NCBI RefSeq assembly: GCF_020080835.1
Contig: NC_058166.1
Span: 7,874,469-7,938,468, forward strand
DNA from: Cotesia glomerata
Lineage: Eukaryota > Arthropoda > Insecta > Hymenoptera > Braconidae
Direction: 5' to 3'
Length of the DNA: 64,000 nt
The translations under genes were made by a program, and so were the position numbers. Below, one piece after another: positions 43,601 through 49,104 of the stretch (its first letter is position 1; each line of letters begins with the position of its first letter). The notes below the pieces were generated by a model. The model ran no database searches. It had not been told where the DNA came from and saw only the letters and a list, made by a program, of their open reading frames with translations.

Positions 43601-45959
43601 AGAATCCGTAAAAAAGATCCCCCCCCCCTTAAAAAAAAAAAAAAAAAAAAACACACAAAAATGGAAGAAAAATTAGCTTAAACCAGACTGAGTCGTGTGC
43701 GCACCCGAATGAGTCTGGTGTAAACTAATTTTTCTTCCATTTTTTCTTGCACACAACTGAGACTGGTGCAGAACACGAACCAGTCGGGTTTCAATTTTTC
43801 CATGTAGGACCTCAAAACGTCGAGATCTGATGAAAACTCAATTTTCAAAAAACTGGGTAAATCCAATAACTTCCCGATCTTCGAAAATTTTCAATTTTCT
43901 TAGCGGGAAGTTTAAAATACGTAAAATTTTGTACCAGGCACATTCTTAGTATAAAATGGATTTCTGTAGTGAAATTTAGTACCATTAAAAAAGTAATAAC
44001 CTGAATTTATGTCTTTTCATGCTCGAATATTCTTTTCGGCGACAGTCAGTTTATCATCTAAATAATTAAGAGAATAAGGAAAATTTTTTGATGCAAGGAA
44101 AATGCCTTGACCTAAATTTGTGCCTTAATTTTCACGATTTCATATATTTTTTTACATTAAGATTTGGGGGGGGGGGGTTCTTAATAATTTGTTGGTTCTA
44201 CGATTTTATCTAGTCACATTTCTTATTAAAATACTTGTAATTGATCCTGTCATAGCAATATTATTTTCAAAATTTATTTAAGAAGTACCTAAACTATGTA
44301 TATATTGTGATTAGAAATATTCAAAAATCGTCAAGCCAAAGGTTTTTTAACTTCCCGCTAAGAAAATTAAAAATTTTTTATTTATAATTCGTAATTCTCG
44401 GCGGTTTATGTAGTGGCTACAGGTTTCTAGTTATTATTGTTATAGTTAGAAACTCGTTGAAGACCTTTGATTATTATTTATGCATTAGAATGTGTTATTT
44501 TTTAATAATGAGTATTCAAATTATAAAAGTTAAATGTTTTAATTATTCTTAACACAGTAAATATATGTCTAAATATGTGTATCTTGTGTTTTATAATACT
44601 AGTAACAATAATTACATTAATAAGAGTGATAAACAATTTTAAACTCAAATGCAAAGTAGATTATTTTCGTGTTTATTTATCCTTTCGGAAGTTTTTTTGA
44701 TTCCTCGTCGGAAAATGGTGATTCTAGAATAATATCTGGCTTGAATTTAGTGCCTGTGGTGATTCCATTTGTTTTTAGAGCGGCAATGGTAGTTAAAAAG
44801 TCAATAAAGATGAGTTTCAAAGGTATAGTGAACTGTTAATTTTTATGGCGGTGATGAATGAAATTTAGGGCTTGTTTGATTCGTCAAATTATAATGTTAA
44901 TTTGATTCTTTATTTATTTGATTCTCAAAGGTTAAAAATTTTCACGTGTTGTGAGAAAGAAAGGGTCGGAATTGCGTAAATAGACTCATTTTTAGATTTG
45001 TATGACGTTCTTTTTTTTGAAAAACATTAAGTAAAAAAAAAAAAAGAAGAAGAGAAAATAGTAAAAAAATGATAGATGTTGAACTAACAAATTACTTAAA
45101 ATAAAATGTATAAAAAATAATATATTAATAGCGTAGCCGAGATCATACTTCACATCGTAATTTTTTCTTTATGACTAACATTTATTCGCCTAACACTTTA
45201 AACGAGAAATATACATTGATAAGCTCTCGAGAAATAAAATATCCTGTCAAGAACGATAGGTGCAGTTAATTTAATGGTACGTCTATTATAATACAAAAAA
45301 TTGTTGTATTAATTGTCGTATAGTTATAATTATTATGCTAACGCAATATTATAAAATGTGGTTGCTACTAAAAAGTTTCCTAGCGAGTTGTGAGTTTTTC
45401 TCATGGCAGAAGAACTCAAATAAACCGTCAGCACTCACGTTATAAGCATTTTGCTCACGCAACAGCATCCGACTTATAGAGCGGCGCTGTAGTGCAAGTG
45501 AGACACTAAAATTCATGTGAGTTCTGACGGCCTAAAAATTACAAGCAATGATAAAGTATAATAATATCTACGGCAAATCATTATTGTTTTTTTTTTTTTT
45601 TTTTTATACGTACCTAAAAAATTTTGTGTTGTACGGATCAGGAAGAATATAAACATCAGCTTTGTCATTATAAAATTGGCGAGCGATGCCTTTGAGGCTA
45701 CCGGCGAGTAAATAAGCAATGGAGGGATGATCAGTCGTAAAATGAAGCTCGACTGCATCCGGAGTAGCCATACACACAAATTCAGCTTCTGTATTTGTAC
45801 CAGATTGATGTTGTACCACATCATTCACGCCGTCGAGTGTCGTTAAAAATGCTTTCAGGTCATTTCCGAGACATCGAAATGCACGTTCGAGTAGACCTAC
45901 GCAGGCTGTTGAAATTAATTCCTGACCCAAGTGATCCAAAATCACGTTCACTTCGATAT
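9696..45959 (-). CDS. GUCY1A-like: Soluble guanylyl cyclase alpha subunit, partial, 6 exons
   Basis: This is the alpha subunit of the cytosolic NO receptor heterodimer, which with a beta subunit converts GTP to cGMP. Exons in transcript order are 45959-45614, 24532-24160, 16007-15828, 15453-15315, 14203-14037 and 9839-9696. Every junction has minus-strand GT donor and AG acceptor bases, and phases agree (2, 0, 0, 1, 0), even across the 21-kb intron. The joined frame gives the C-terminal half of an H-NOX-like domain, the HNOBA region, a signalling helix (DGLRRRMDKLKSSIEEA) and the class III cyclase core with FSDIVGFTAIC and ETIGDAYCVA, each supplying a metal-binding Asp. The core reads alpha-type rather than beta-type. 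Upstream exons (rest of H-NOX) and the last cyclase exon(s) (MRIGLH onward) are missing; the latter must lie left of this window. Introns of 8 and 21 kb are packed with transposons. Confidence 0.93.
9840..10958. other. Cyclase intron sequence, nothing recognised
   Basis: AT-rich intron with a T-run at 10171-10188 and no coding frame or repeat that I can match elsewhere in the window. Confidence 0.5.
11840..12271. mobile_element. Palindromic MITE with TTAA target duplication
   Basis: The ends CGTAGTTGG and CCAACTG are flanked by TTAA on both sides (11836-11839, 12272-12275). The arms pair for about 180 bases each around AGTGGTATGG. It is a diverged sibling of 32221-32631, with which it shares most internal blocks such as CATACTAACTTTACCATCTC. 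Confidence 0.8.
12300..12645 (-). pseudogene. Decayed copy of an uncharacterised transposon-like protein
   Basis: On the minus strand the frame reads HHAR, a TAG stop, then MSKAIYSLKIYIFRDIFELD through WFLAPLAASALYQDINYIKT. After a frameshift it continues as VKKISEVVLHKFKNHLWCL. It aligns with residues of the longer ORF at 28296-29147, which has HHARWMSKALYALKLFMFR, WFQAPSA and LLRHLWYL. The stop sits where that copy has Trp. The function of the family is unknown to me. Confidence 0.75.
12643..12943 (+). mobile_element. tRNA-derived SINE, about 300 bp
   Basis: A tRNA-like head (12698-12770) has D-arm GCTCAAATGGTAGAG, anticodon arm GCCGA-CATGTCT-TCGGA and T-arm CTGGG-TTCGAAT-CCCAG. The acceptor stem has two mismatches and position 33 is A rather than T, so it is not a working tRNA. 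The same unit including flanks to TTATATTTGTAA recurs inverted at 60273-60582, showing that the repeat extends well beyond the tRNA part. Confidence 0.75.
13501..14036. other. Cyclase intron sequence, nothing recognised
   Basis: AT-rich intron between the composite element and the exon at 14037. No coding frame or repeat is recognised. Confidence 0.5.
14037..14203 (-). CDS. GUCY1A-like: Guanylyl cyclase alpha exon: catalytic core, first metal site
   Basis: The exon encodes ETIEAKTYPDVTMLFSDIVG through YCGQLDVYK. VTMLFSDIVGFTAICS is the class III cyclase signature with the first metal-coordinating Asp. PMMVINMLQNLYERFDQYCG and the unexpanded loop before LDVYK identify the alpha rather than beta subunit. 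The acceptor is ATAG|GC and the donor AAG|GTATTG. Confidence 0.95.
14204..15314. other. Cyclase intron, nothing recognised
   Basis: The 1.1-kb intron is bounded by GTACGT and ATAG on the minus strand. It is AT-rich and I find no element with matching ends inside it. Confidence 0.6.
15315..15453 (-). CDS. GUCY1A-like: Guanylyl cyclase alpha exon: signalling helix
   Basis: This exon has 46 codons plus one base. It starts DGLRRRMDKLKSSIEEANRA and ends IFPPDIAKRLWL, with the first base of a Gly codon. It is the coiled-coil linker between the HNOBA domain and the catalytic domain; the heptad-like KLKSSIEEANRAVDAEREKN is clear. The acceptor is CTAG|GAC and the donor CTCG|GTACGT. Confidence 0.95.
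15478..15527. repeat. (TA)n microsatellite
   Basis: A pure TA dinucleotide tract of about 50 bases in the short intron between two cyclase exons. Confidence 0.95.
15828..16007 (-). CDS. GUCY1A-like: Guanylyl cyclase alpha exon: HNOBA end
   Basis: Sixty codons in phase 0 run from GLELKGQMVY to GEQARAQ. The segments GLDGLTGRGLFISDIPLHDA and RDVILVGEQARAQ are close to vertebrate and insect alpha subunits. Acceptor ACCCAG and donor CAG|GTGACT are both visible on the minus strand. Confidence 0.95.
16008..16625. other. Cyclase intron with (TA)n tract at the Helitron junction
   Basis: The intron portion has a (TA)n tract from about 16537 to 16625 that directly abuts the Helitron 5' end. No gene is seen. 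Confidence 0.7.
17178..17658 (+). repeat. First unit of a 481-bp tandem duplication in the Helitron 5' region
   Basis: The unit starting GTAAGTATTATCACATA recurs at 17659 at exactly 481 bases. It includes a probable 5' leader intron (GTAAGT to TTTTCAG) and the first about 80 codons of the Rep/helicase gene. In this first copy the ATG at 17407 opens a frame that stops after 21 codons (CGT GTT TAA), so only the second copy can start the long protein. Confidence 0.85.
17659..17883 (+). other. Probable 5' leader intron of the Helitron gene
   Basis: GTAAGTATT is a strong donor, and the T-rich tract ending TATTTTCAG is a strong acceptor four bases before the ATG. The same pair is present in the duplicated copy at 17178-17402. 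Splicing is inferred from sequence only. Confidence 0.5.
17888..20803 (+). CDS. Helitron Rep/helicase, N-terminal and Rep part (84-base intron, ends at internal stop)
   Basis: This encodes the rolling-circle replication initiator of the Helitron. Exon 1 (17888-19013) starts MPPKKSNLNNVSSREARRKR, with a basic, Arg/Gln-rich N-terminus and a Cys motif (CQYCQ...MCCAAGK) of the family's zinc-finger type. GGT AAA TTT at 19014 to TTTTTTAG at 19097 removes 84 bases. The join gives DPNTGDYGNKKVSSMNYYAH, as in intact relatives. The Rep domain has the HUH pair in PHAHILIW (codons at 19670 and 19676) and the two-tyrosine segment KYICKYVNKG (20093, 20105). Translation then meets TAA at 20801. The frame continues without shift into the helicase, so this is one gene with a nonsense mutation. 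The ATG at 17888 is favoured because the duplicated upstream ATG is aborted. Confidence 0.93.
19014..19097 (+). other. Small intron in the Helitron Rep gene
   Basis: This GT...TTTTTTTAG segment contains an in-frame TGA, so reading through would truncate the protein. Removing it restores an uninterrupted, family-typical sequence with a Gly codon split across the junction. No transcript data are available here. Confidence 0.8.
20804..22459 (+). pseudogene. Helitron helicase part, downstream of the internal stop
   Basis: This is the Pif1-type SF1B helicase domain that unwinds DNA during rolling-circle transposition. It is in the same frame as the Rep part, separated only by the TAA at 20801. 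Motifs in order are Walker A (DAPGGTGKTF), motif Ia (ALAVASSGIAATLL), Walker B (IIIWDECTM), motif III (LLLSGDFRQTLPVI), and motifs V-VI (AFAMSINKSQGQTMS, QLYVACSRVGKP). It ends naturally at TAA 22457-22459, about 500 bases before the Helitron end. No strong start context follows the stop, so it is probably translated only by read-through or not at all. Confidence 0.9.
22936..22965 (+). terminator. Helitron 3' terminal hairpin and CTAG end
   Basis: GCCAC and GTGGC pair around a short loop, followed by CGGGTCTG and CTAG. This is the rolling-circle termination signal in Helitrons. Confidence 0.85.
22966..23540. other. Cyclase intron with repeat remnant
   Basis: At 23035-23110 there is a copy of the TCTGGCGCCAAGTTCCGTTC repeat also seen near 6430 and 49960. 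The rest is AT-rich without recognised content. Confidence 0.55.
23541..23859. mobile_element. Palindromic MITE (ATCCGAACAAAAACAG family)
   Basis: Both ends (ATCCGAACAAAAACAGTTTC and its inverse) and the CGCCAAGTCCACGTTCAT block match the element at 8369-9008. This copy lacks the nested piggyBac MITE, which confirms that the insertion there is secondary. The outer flank TTACAAAAAATACT is shared as well, so the true unit may extend a little further. Confidence 0.8.
24160..24532 (-). CDS. GUCY1A-like: Guanylyl cyclase alpha exon: HNOBA/PAS-like domain
   Basis: There are 124 codons after a one-base completion of the preceding Arg codon. Recognisable segments are SFCKAFPWHFVVDRKLEIVQ and LTFHEILKRANTPFVLAL, which match the PAS-like HNOBA dimerisation domain of soluble cyclases. 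The acceptor is TGACAG and the donor GAG|GTGAGT. The open frame continues 300 bases into the intron without homology, so the exon end is set by the donor. It is separated from the previous exon by about 21 kb of repeats and from the next by 8.1 kb containing a Helitron. Confidence 0.92.
24688..25392. mobile_element. Non-autonomous TIR element, TACACGGGAAA ends, with tRNA-like insert
   Basis: Left TACACGGGAAAAAATTT and right TTTCCGTGTA are inverted, and AACTATTGTAAA/TTTACAATAG blocks pair further in. The centre (about 24930-25080) contains a B-box-like GGTTCGATTCTC, probably a SINE insertion or a tRNA-derived core. The end resembles that of 3535-4647. Confidence 0.65.
25721..25850. mobile_element. 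130-bp MITE (AAGGTAAAAGC family)
   Basis: TAAGGTAAAAGCTTCAGTAG is inverted at the right end as CTACTGGGGCTCTTACCTTA. The family is shared with 32834-32945 and, by its ends, with 1158-2173. Confidence 0.75.
25851..27438. other. Cyclase intron, repeat remnants only
   Basis: About 26530-26640 is a copy of the TTCGATC...CTGATGCTTCGCATCAT repeat seen near 3330 and 9050. About 26160-26230 has imperfect inverted TATAGATATA tracts. No gene is seen. Confidence 0.5.
27439..27538. other. Assembly gap (100 N)
   Basis: Exactly 100 Ns, most likely a placeholder of unknown true size. Confidence 0.99.
27539..27612. repeat. End fragment of the AACTTCCCGC repeat family
   Basis: It contains CTTCCCGATTTTTGAAAATC and TTCTTAGCGGGAAGTT, the palindromic end found at 31212, 43915, 51990, 57570 and 58435. 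The rest of the element is probably hidden in the adjacent gap. Confidence 0.8.
27613..28295. other. Cyclase intron, nothing recognised
   Basis: AT-rich sequence ending in TTATATTTCAG, a plausible acceptor for the ORF that follows. Confidence 0.5.
28296..29147 (+). CDS. Uncharacterised transposon-like protein, C-terminal exon
   Basis: An open frame of 283 codons starts after a TTTCAG acceptor with EKHDRKDYKEFLKLVLIFLG and has no good ATG, so it looks like the last exon of a longer gene. Recognisable features are GISFKAPGPNHHARWMSKAL (His/Arg/Trp-rich), SWFQAPSAI, LLRHLWYLSEELVGLALFD and the C-terminal VINDLAERGVALIQEYNN. I associate this pattern with a repeated, unnamed family in arthropod genomes that is probably encoded by a DNA transposon; I do not recall a name or a proven activity. 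Two more partial copies lie at 12300-12645 and 30598-30933. It is on the strand opposite the cyclase gene and free of stops, so it is either recently inserted or under constraint. Confidence 0.7.
   Translation, partial: EKHDRKDYKEFLKLVLIFLGGSPKNGISFKAPGPNHHARWMSKALYALKLFMFRKQFQMNSTEVNGLRYVCLFLVEFYVISWFQAPSAIKSPNQDLNMVKNLYQYRSVHKKIADAASSTLLRHLWYLSEELVGLALFDDSVLLQMKRQIVAAMKVRNSNAANSKKFIAKDISLLLSKNLCDFASKQSLLLFQQFELPHQFMDKDPDLWASDQNYLHCKSVLSDLQVINDLAERGVALIQEYNNCLTRSDEQRQYLLQVVEEHRKKFSNVTKSYYITKLQTKYV
29148..30009. other. Cyclase intron with (TA)n tract
   Basis: A (TA)n tract occupies about 29658-29747. The sequence before it (GAGGACCTCTTAAAATTAAA) resembles the end of the 7376-7718 MITE. No gene is supported. 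Confidence 0.5.
30010..30358. mobile_element. MITE with CCCTGATAGCC ends and TA duplication
   Basis: CCCTGATAGCCA and TGGCTATCAGGG are perfect inverted ends flanked by TA on both sides. The interior is built of many AAGTTG/CAACTT words (for example CACCAACTTGGCGGCAAC, CACCAAGTTGTC). A diverged sibling is at 52392-52710. Confidence 0.85.
30598..30933 (+). pseudogene. N-terminal piece of the same uncharacterised family
   Basis: The frame reads DIVGNQLPSNLQVLKFLFHN, then ESFVYDELITFWQKVKIPT and TAA (30838). Beyond the stop the same frame continues QKSWCLTKIDNLYNDWRKYD, the expected continuation, so the stop is a nonsense mutation. It represents the N-terminal region of the protein whose C-terminus is at 28296-29147, but it lies downstream of that piece, so it comes from a separate copy. 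The hAT-like element at 30934 is inserted right after it. Confidence 0.6.
31212..32210. repeat. AACTTCCCGC family element nested in the hAT-like element
   Basis: It starts AACTTCCCGCTAGCAAAATT with the short palindrome to GGGAAGTTATT, then GGTCCTAAGAAGCTTCCCC, a (TG)n tract (about 31355-31390) and the block CTTATAACTTTTGAACGGCT. The same order of blocks is found around 40611-41096 and, inverted, at 57240-57575 and 58140-58435. Confidence 0.75.
32221..32631. mobile_element. Palindromic MITE with TTAA target duplication
   Basis: GGTAGTTGTAGCGTGATAG is perfectly inverted at the right end, and TTAA flanks both sides. The arms pair almost along their whole length around CCCACTCGAGTGG. It is the better-preserved sibling of 11840-12271. 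Confidence 0.9.
32834..32945. mobile_element. 112-bp MITE (AAGGTAAAAGC family)
   Basis: TAAGGTAAAAGCTCCAATAG is inverted as CTATTGGGGCTTTTACCTTA, and TGATCATGTACC pairs with GGTACGTGATCA. It is nested in the hAT-like element. Confidence 0.85.
33092..33197. mobile_element. piggyBac-type MITE with TTAA target duplication
   Basis: The ends CCCTTCG...CGAAGGG are flanked by TTAA on both sides. The interior (CACGCAACAACATTCAACTT, GCGGCGCTATAGTGCAAGTG) matches the MITEs at 8837-8944 and 45425-45530, though the outer ends have changed. Confidence 0.85.
33220..33261. repeat. Perfect 14-bp stem hairpin
   Basis: TGGTCGATAATGAC and GTCATTATCGACCA pair perfectly around a 14-base loop (AACAACTTCCTATG). 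The function is unknown. Confidence 0.85.
33262..34975 (+). repeat. LTR-retrotransposon-like non-coding region with TATA box and short tandem repeats
   Basis: There is no gag or pol frame. A TATAAAAG box in a GC-richer context (33424-33431) is followed by leader-like DNA. TAGACGCCCGAGTCGGGGG occurs twice (34461, 34510), and a unit containing TATGGTAGTCCGTCAGGTTG occurs three times (34569, 34612, 34654). This resembles the LTR and leader of a gypsy-like element, but I cannot fix its boundaries. Confidence 0.4.
34976..35700. repeat. Possible solo LTR, TGTAAC...GTTACA
   Basis: The segment begins TGTAACAGGGT and ends CAAAGTTACA, the TG...CA pattern with 6-bp inverted ends seen in LTRs. No matching target duplication is visible, so this remains tentative. 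Confidence 0.35.
35701..36558. other. Repeat remnants including a tRNA-like SINE
   Basis: At 36231-36304, minus strand, a tRNA-like unit has B-box GATTCGATCCC and A-box-like TGGCCTGGTCGGC. An (ATT)n tract occupies about 36356-36384. No gene is seen. Confidence 0.5.
36559..37588 (+). repeat. LTR-like unit, left copy (1030 bp)
   Basis: It begins TGTAACGTGGCTGG and ends GGCCACGTTGCA, so the termini are TG...CA with 11-bp imperfect inverted ends. The whole unit recurs in opposite orientation at 42216-43596. The left flank is ATAT and the right flank AGGC. It has no protein frame and is best read as a solo LTR. Confidence 0.7.
37589..37796. other. 3' flank of the retrotransposon
   Basis: A short stretch between the LTR-like unit and the end of the reverse transcriptase gene, probably 3' UTR. 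It includes CCCTAAACCCTAAACCCC-like C-rich text (about 37661-37682) but no poly-A. Confidence 0.4.
37797..40610 (-). CDS. R1-like non-LTR retrotransposon ORF2, 5'-truncated
   Basis: About 937 codons are open to a normal stop. The domains in order are the C-terminal part of an APE-type endonuclease (AIAGDFNAWAVDWGS; catalytic pair in TASDHNAI), reverse transcriptase (QYGFRKGRSTLDAI; VATLDIRNAFNSANW; GVIQGSVLGPLLWN; KLVAYADDVAVVI), and a C-terminal C-X2-C-X8-H-X4-C zinc knuckle (CPSCSEVNEDAEHVFFECPR). The first endonuclease strands are missing: homology begins at IWSCGKLPLQ, directly after a (CA)n run that is read as His-Thr repeats. The protein would nick DNA and copy the element RNA by target-primed reverse transcription. 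The intact reading frame suggests a fairly recent insertion, but the lost endonuclease N-terminus makes it inactive. Confidence 0.93.
40611..40670. repeat. (TG)n microsatellite at the retrotransposon 5' junction
   Basis: This (TG)n tract of 60 bases with one C interruption belongs to the AACTTCCCGC repeat that continues to the right, in which (TG)n precedes CTTTTATAACTTTTGAA in every copy. Confidence 0.9.
40671..41096. repeat. AACTTCCCGC family, internal part
   Basis: The blocks CTTTTATAACTTTTGAATGG, GAGAAATCTC and CCAGTCCGGTCAAAATCGGT match 31400-31690 in the same orientation. Its other end is not on the left but inverted at 43800-43915. Confidence 0.75.
41097..42215 (-). repeat. LTR-like fragment with four 46-bp tandem repeats
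   Basis: It starts TGTAACGCGGGTGG; read on the minus strand it ends in CGTTACA and has AATAAA-like signals, as in a 3' LTR. The unit TTCTAACAAACGGTCTCC is repeated at 41495, 41541, 41588 and 41633. There is no protein frame. The other end is cut by the LTR-like unit at 42216. Confidence 0.5.
42216..43596 (-). repeat. LTR-like unit, right copy, inverted (1381 bp)
   Basis: This is the reverse complement of 36559-37588 with two differences. A 270-bp segment is tandemly duplicated (42321-42590 and 42591-42860, virtually identical), and about 80 extra bases follow near 42920-43015. In element orientation the flanks are AGGC before TGTAACG and ATTT after GTTGCA. Confidence 0.75.
43597..43925. repeat. 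Poly-C/poly-A tract, hairpin, and end of an AACTTCCCGC element
   Basis: C9 and A22 runs at about 43619-43651 are followed by an 80-base near-perfect hairpin (TGGAAGAAAAATTAG... pairing with CTAATTTTTCTTCCA). Then comes GACCTCAAAACGTCGAGATC to CTTAGCGGGAAGTT, the inverted end of the AACTTCCCGC family. Confidence 0.7.
43926..44676. other. Cyclase intron, nothing recognised
   Basis: AT-rich sequence with a short AACTTCCCGCTAAGAAAATT fragment at about 44350 and a G run at 44165-44177. No gene is seen. Confidence 0.5.
44677..44832 (-). CDS. Possible 51-codon terminal exon, unrecognised
   Basis: After a TTAACAG acceptor the minus strand reads FTIPLKLIFIDFLTTIAALK through SDEESKKLPKG and then TAA. 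The codon use and hydrophilic C-terminus look more coding-like than the surroundings. It lies on the cyclase strand, 780 bases after the exon at 45614, but splicing from that exon (phase 2) would give only a few residues before a stop. It may be a transposon ORF remnant. Confidence 0.2.
   Translation of the reverse strand, partial: FTIPLKLIFIDFLTTIAALKTNGITTGTKFKPDIILESPFSDEESKKLPKG
44833..45424. other. Cyclase intron, nothing recognised
   Basis: AT-rich sequence with A-runs. I see no supported gene or matched repeat. Confidence 0.5.
45425..45530. mobile_element. piggyBac-type MITE, third copy
   Basis: CCGTCAGCACTCACGT and its inverse ending CTGACGG match the element at 8837-8944. The TTAA flanks have decayed (TAAA / CCTA), so this is the oldest of the three. 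Confidence 0.75.
45614..45959 (-). CDS. GUCY1A-like: Guanylyl cyclase alpha exon: end of H-NOX-like domain
   Basis: The exon encodes about 115 residues, from IEVNVILDHLGQEL to DPYNTKFF, and ends with AG before a GTACGT donor. It has the helix (LLERAFRCLGNDLKAFL) and beta strands typical of the C-terminal half of H-NOX. The stretch VELHFTTDHPSIAYLLAG aligns with the usual LHYYS-x-R-x-GL segment, but the Tyr-Ser-Arg heme-propionate residues are replaced. That fits an alpha subunit, which does not bind heme. An ATG 5 bases upstream (45966) is in frame, but ACAG just before 45959 is a good acceptor and the domain is incomplete, so I call an internal exon. Confidence 0.85.
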
Positions 45960-46150
45960 CTGTCATAATAATATTTATTTATATTAATCAAATAAATTAC
46001 TCTAATTAGTGGAAAATTTTAAATAATAATAATGATTATTATTACTACAAGTATAACTTGGCCACCCGCATAGATTTATTTTACATAAAGATAAAGGGGT
46101 AAGGGGGGACCTATTCAGTGGGTATCACTTTTGGTATCTGAAAAAATAAT

Positions 46151-46228
46151 TCGGACGGTTCAGACCGGGAGTCGAACCCGGATTGTTTAGTTAGACGTTA
46201 CGAACTCTACCAGTCCAGCTATCCGAGA
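46151..46228 (-). repeat. tRNA-like unit (SINE head or tRNA pseudogene)
   Basis: The T-arm CCGGG-TTCGACT-CCCGG is perfect and the acceptor ends TCGGA/TCCGA pair, but the anticodon arm does not form a 5-bp stem. It is probably a tRNA-derived SINE head. Confidence 0.45.
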
Positions 46229-47496
46229 CATTGTTCATAATTTATTTTTCAGTCATCTATGATATGGCACAATATTGCGATAAAATAACGAATTCTTATA
46301 TTACAATTTGGAAATAAGACTTATATTTATTACTAATTATAAAAATAAAATATTCTCGATTGATAAATATTTGTAATCACTTGTTTTTACATTATAATAT
46401 GACTATTCTTTTTTGATCACTATGTTGTGCAAAATATTATGTTATTTACAATTATTTATTATGAACCGAATGAATATAGTTATCGGTATTCGTGTTTGGG
46501 CGCACGCACTCCGCTCGTTGCATTTAACCTTCTCATAGCTGAAAACCACATCCACTCAGTTACATACATAGCGAAAAGCATAAGCTTTAACATAGTATTT
46601 GGATTTTTGATTTCGAAAAGAACTAAAAGAAATCTAGTCGTATTACAAGGAAACATCTTTGAGTAATAGGATATACATGATGATAATAATAATATTTAAT
46701 ATATAATTAACAAATTTGAAGAATTTAAAAATCTGAATCAATACAATGAGTTACTACAATAAATTTTGCAGTACTAAATATAATTTGCTGTATAAAACAG
46801 TATAAATTATTAAGTATTTTTAAATTTATACTTTGGGACTGATAGAAGTTAAGCTTCAAGTTTATAACTGGCTGTATATCAAAATATGTTTAACAATTCT
46901 GATAATTAACACAATTTTAAATATAAACTGACATGACATAATAGAATTGAATTATTAAATCAGGGAAGCAAGCTACCCAGTATGGCTAACAAACTATAGA
47001 GATCGATAGTATAGCTGGTCTGGGCTTCTCATTAAACTTCACGTGGTAACAAAACTTCTACCTTCAAATTATGCTTTATAATACCTTTAAAAAGTTTGCG
47101 AAAAATAGTAAACTAATAAATCCGTTTCTCATAATTTTACTCGGGTTTATTATTGCTTATAACTTCTTTAAATTATACTAAAAAACAAAAAGAGCATCTT
47201 AATGAAACGATCGATAACTTTTAAATGTTATGAGAATTCGATTATGCGTGTTAAAGTTTAGTTAATTAGCTATCAAAGTGTAGGAAGAGCTGATTATTTC
47301 ATTATAAACACTGCAGGCGTTGTTTTAATGAGATAATAGCCCGTAAAAATAAAATTTTTGATGTGTACTACTGAGAATAAATGAAATTTTAGTGTTAAGT
47401 TGATATTAAGAGATTATTAGTATAGGTCGTGTATTTATAAAGATACTAGCGGACTCGACAGACGTTGTCCTGTACACACCTCTTAAATTTAGAAAT
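46229..47496. other. Upstream intron or flank of cyclase, nothing recognised
   Basis: AT-rich sequence. No H-NOX N-terminal exon could be identified on the minus strand here. Confidence 0.45.
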
Positions 47497-47890
47497 TTTA
47501 GGAATGAGCTTGTATAGTTCAAAATATCATTAGTTAACAACATGCAATTGGCATTACTCAATAATTAACATTTTCATAAATATAAGCCCATTCTGATTTT
47601 ATACTCATCGAGACCTTTCATTTGAGTACCCACATTAATTTTTCATATATTTTATATATTTATATATTTTACAAATACCATAAATGTAAAATATATAAAA
47701 AATGTTATATGGGTACTCAAATGAAAGATCTCGATGAGTGTAACATCGGGATGAGCTTATATCGTTAAAAACAGCATTAGTTAACAAAATACATTATCAT
47801 TCGTTAATTATTAAAATTTTTGTAAATATAAGTCCATTATGATTTTATACTCATCGAGACCTTTCATTCGAGTACCCACATGAATTTTTT
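47497..47890. repeat. Imperfect tandem duplication plus palindrome
   Basis: ATGAGCTT...ATTAGTTAACAA...GATTTTATACTCATCGAGAC occurs at 47502-47640 and again at 47750-47885. Between them CTCATCGAGACCTTTCATTT is inverted (47605-47745), forming a long hairpin around TTTACAAATACCATAAATGT. Confidence 0.65.
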
Positions 47891-49066
47891 CATATATCTT
47901 ATATATTAGACTGTGTCAAAATAACTTTTTATTTTTTTTTTTCGATTAAGCGTATCTTAAAAGTTTCTTCAATATAAAAAAAAAATTCTCCTAAAGTTTG
48001 AGCTCAATATCTCAAAAATTGAGCTGGCGCAAGGGGGGGGGTCCCCTTTCCCATTTAAATAACATTGTAAAATTTCTTTTTTTTTTTATTTTTAAAATAA
48101 CTGTGCGAATAAAATTTTTTTTTCAATTTTGCTCTTAACTATCTTATAGGAAATTTAATTCTCTACAAAATTGTTTATGTCCATTTTTTTCCTAAACTCA
48201 ACAGAAATGAAGTTACAGAAGGCCGAATAGGAGGAAAAGATAATTAATGAATTAATAACAGAAAAAAATTTATTATTTTAACTTATCAACGATTTAACTC
48301 AATATACGTCATTATTCATCAAAAATTTTTGAATTTAATATTATTAAAATTATATTTCGAAATAATAAGAAAAAAAAAATTTTAAATAAAATAGAAATCA
48401 ATTACGATTAATAAATTTATACATTTTTTTGGCCACTATTGACTAGTTTGATTTATATAATATGACAAGATTCTGAGCATTATGTACGTGGCTTATATGG
48501 TACAGTAGTATTTTATTAGTCGTCTCGTGGCGCGAAATCGAAAAATTCGCCCCTCTCAAAATTCGATAAAAATTTTTTTTTCCATTTTCCATTAAGTAAT
48601 GGAAATAATGGCCTCTATGATGTTTTTATGATATTTCGAGCCAATATGTAATATGTGGGGCATAATGGACCACTCGAAAAAAAAATGACAAATTTAAAGA
48701 ATTCATTATTTTAGGACTTTTCAGGTCAATGAATTAGAATGAATTTAATTAAACTGAAAAATTTAATGGAAAGTTAAATTATATGGCTTATAAAAATTGA
48801 AAACACAGTTTTTTTTTAAATTAAAACAGTAATAATTATATTATCAATTATTGATCACGGTATCCTCTGCACCAGACAGAAACCTAATCTCAAAGTTTTA
48901 TTTGAATTCCTCCAAGGATGTCTTACTCTACGCAATTCATATTTCTAATTTTGACTTGATAAAAATATAAAAAAAAGGTCTGGTTCAAGATATTACGTAT
49001 TTAAAAATCTCAATCTGAAAACTGAACGTGTGTTTTCAATCAATGTAAACTAATGTTACCAATTCA
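47891..49066. other. Low-complexity, no gene seen
   Basis: Poly-T and poly-A stretches and a G9 run near 48036. I could not support a gene. Confidence 0.5.
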
Positions 49067-49104
49067 TTGCTAAATAACATCTCTGTATTTTTTCTTGTAC
49101 GTAG

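Noticed and set aside
45960..45966. ATG at 45966 as the start of the cyclase protein
   Set aside because: It would omit half of the H-NOX-like domain, and an acceptor AG overlaps it; an internal exon is more likely.
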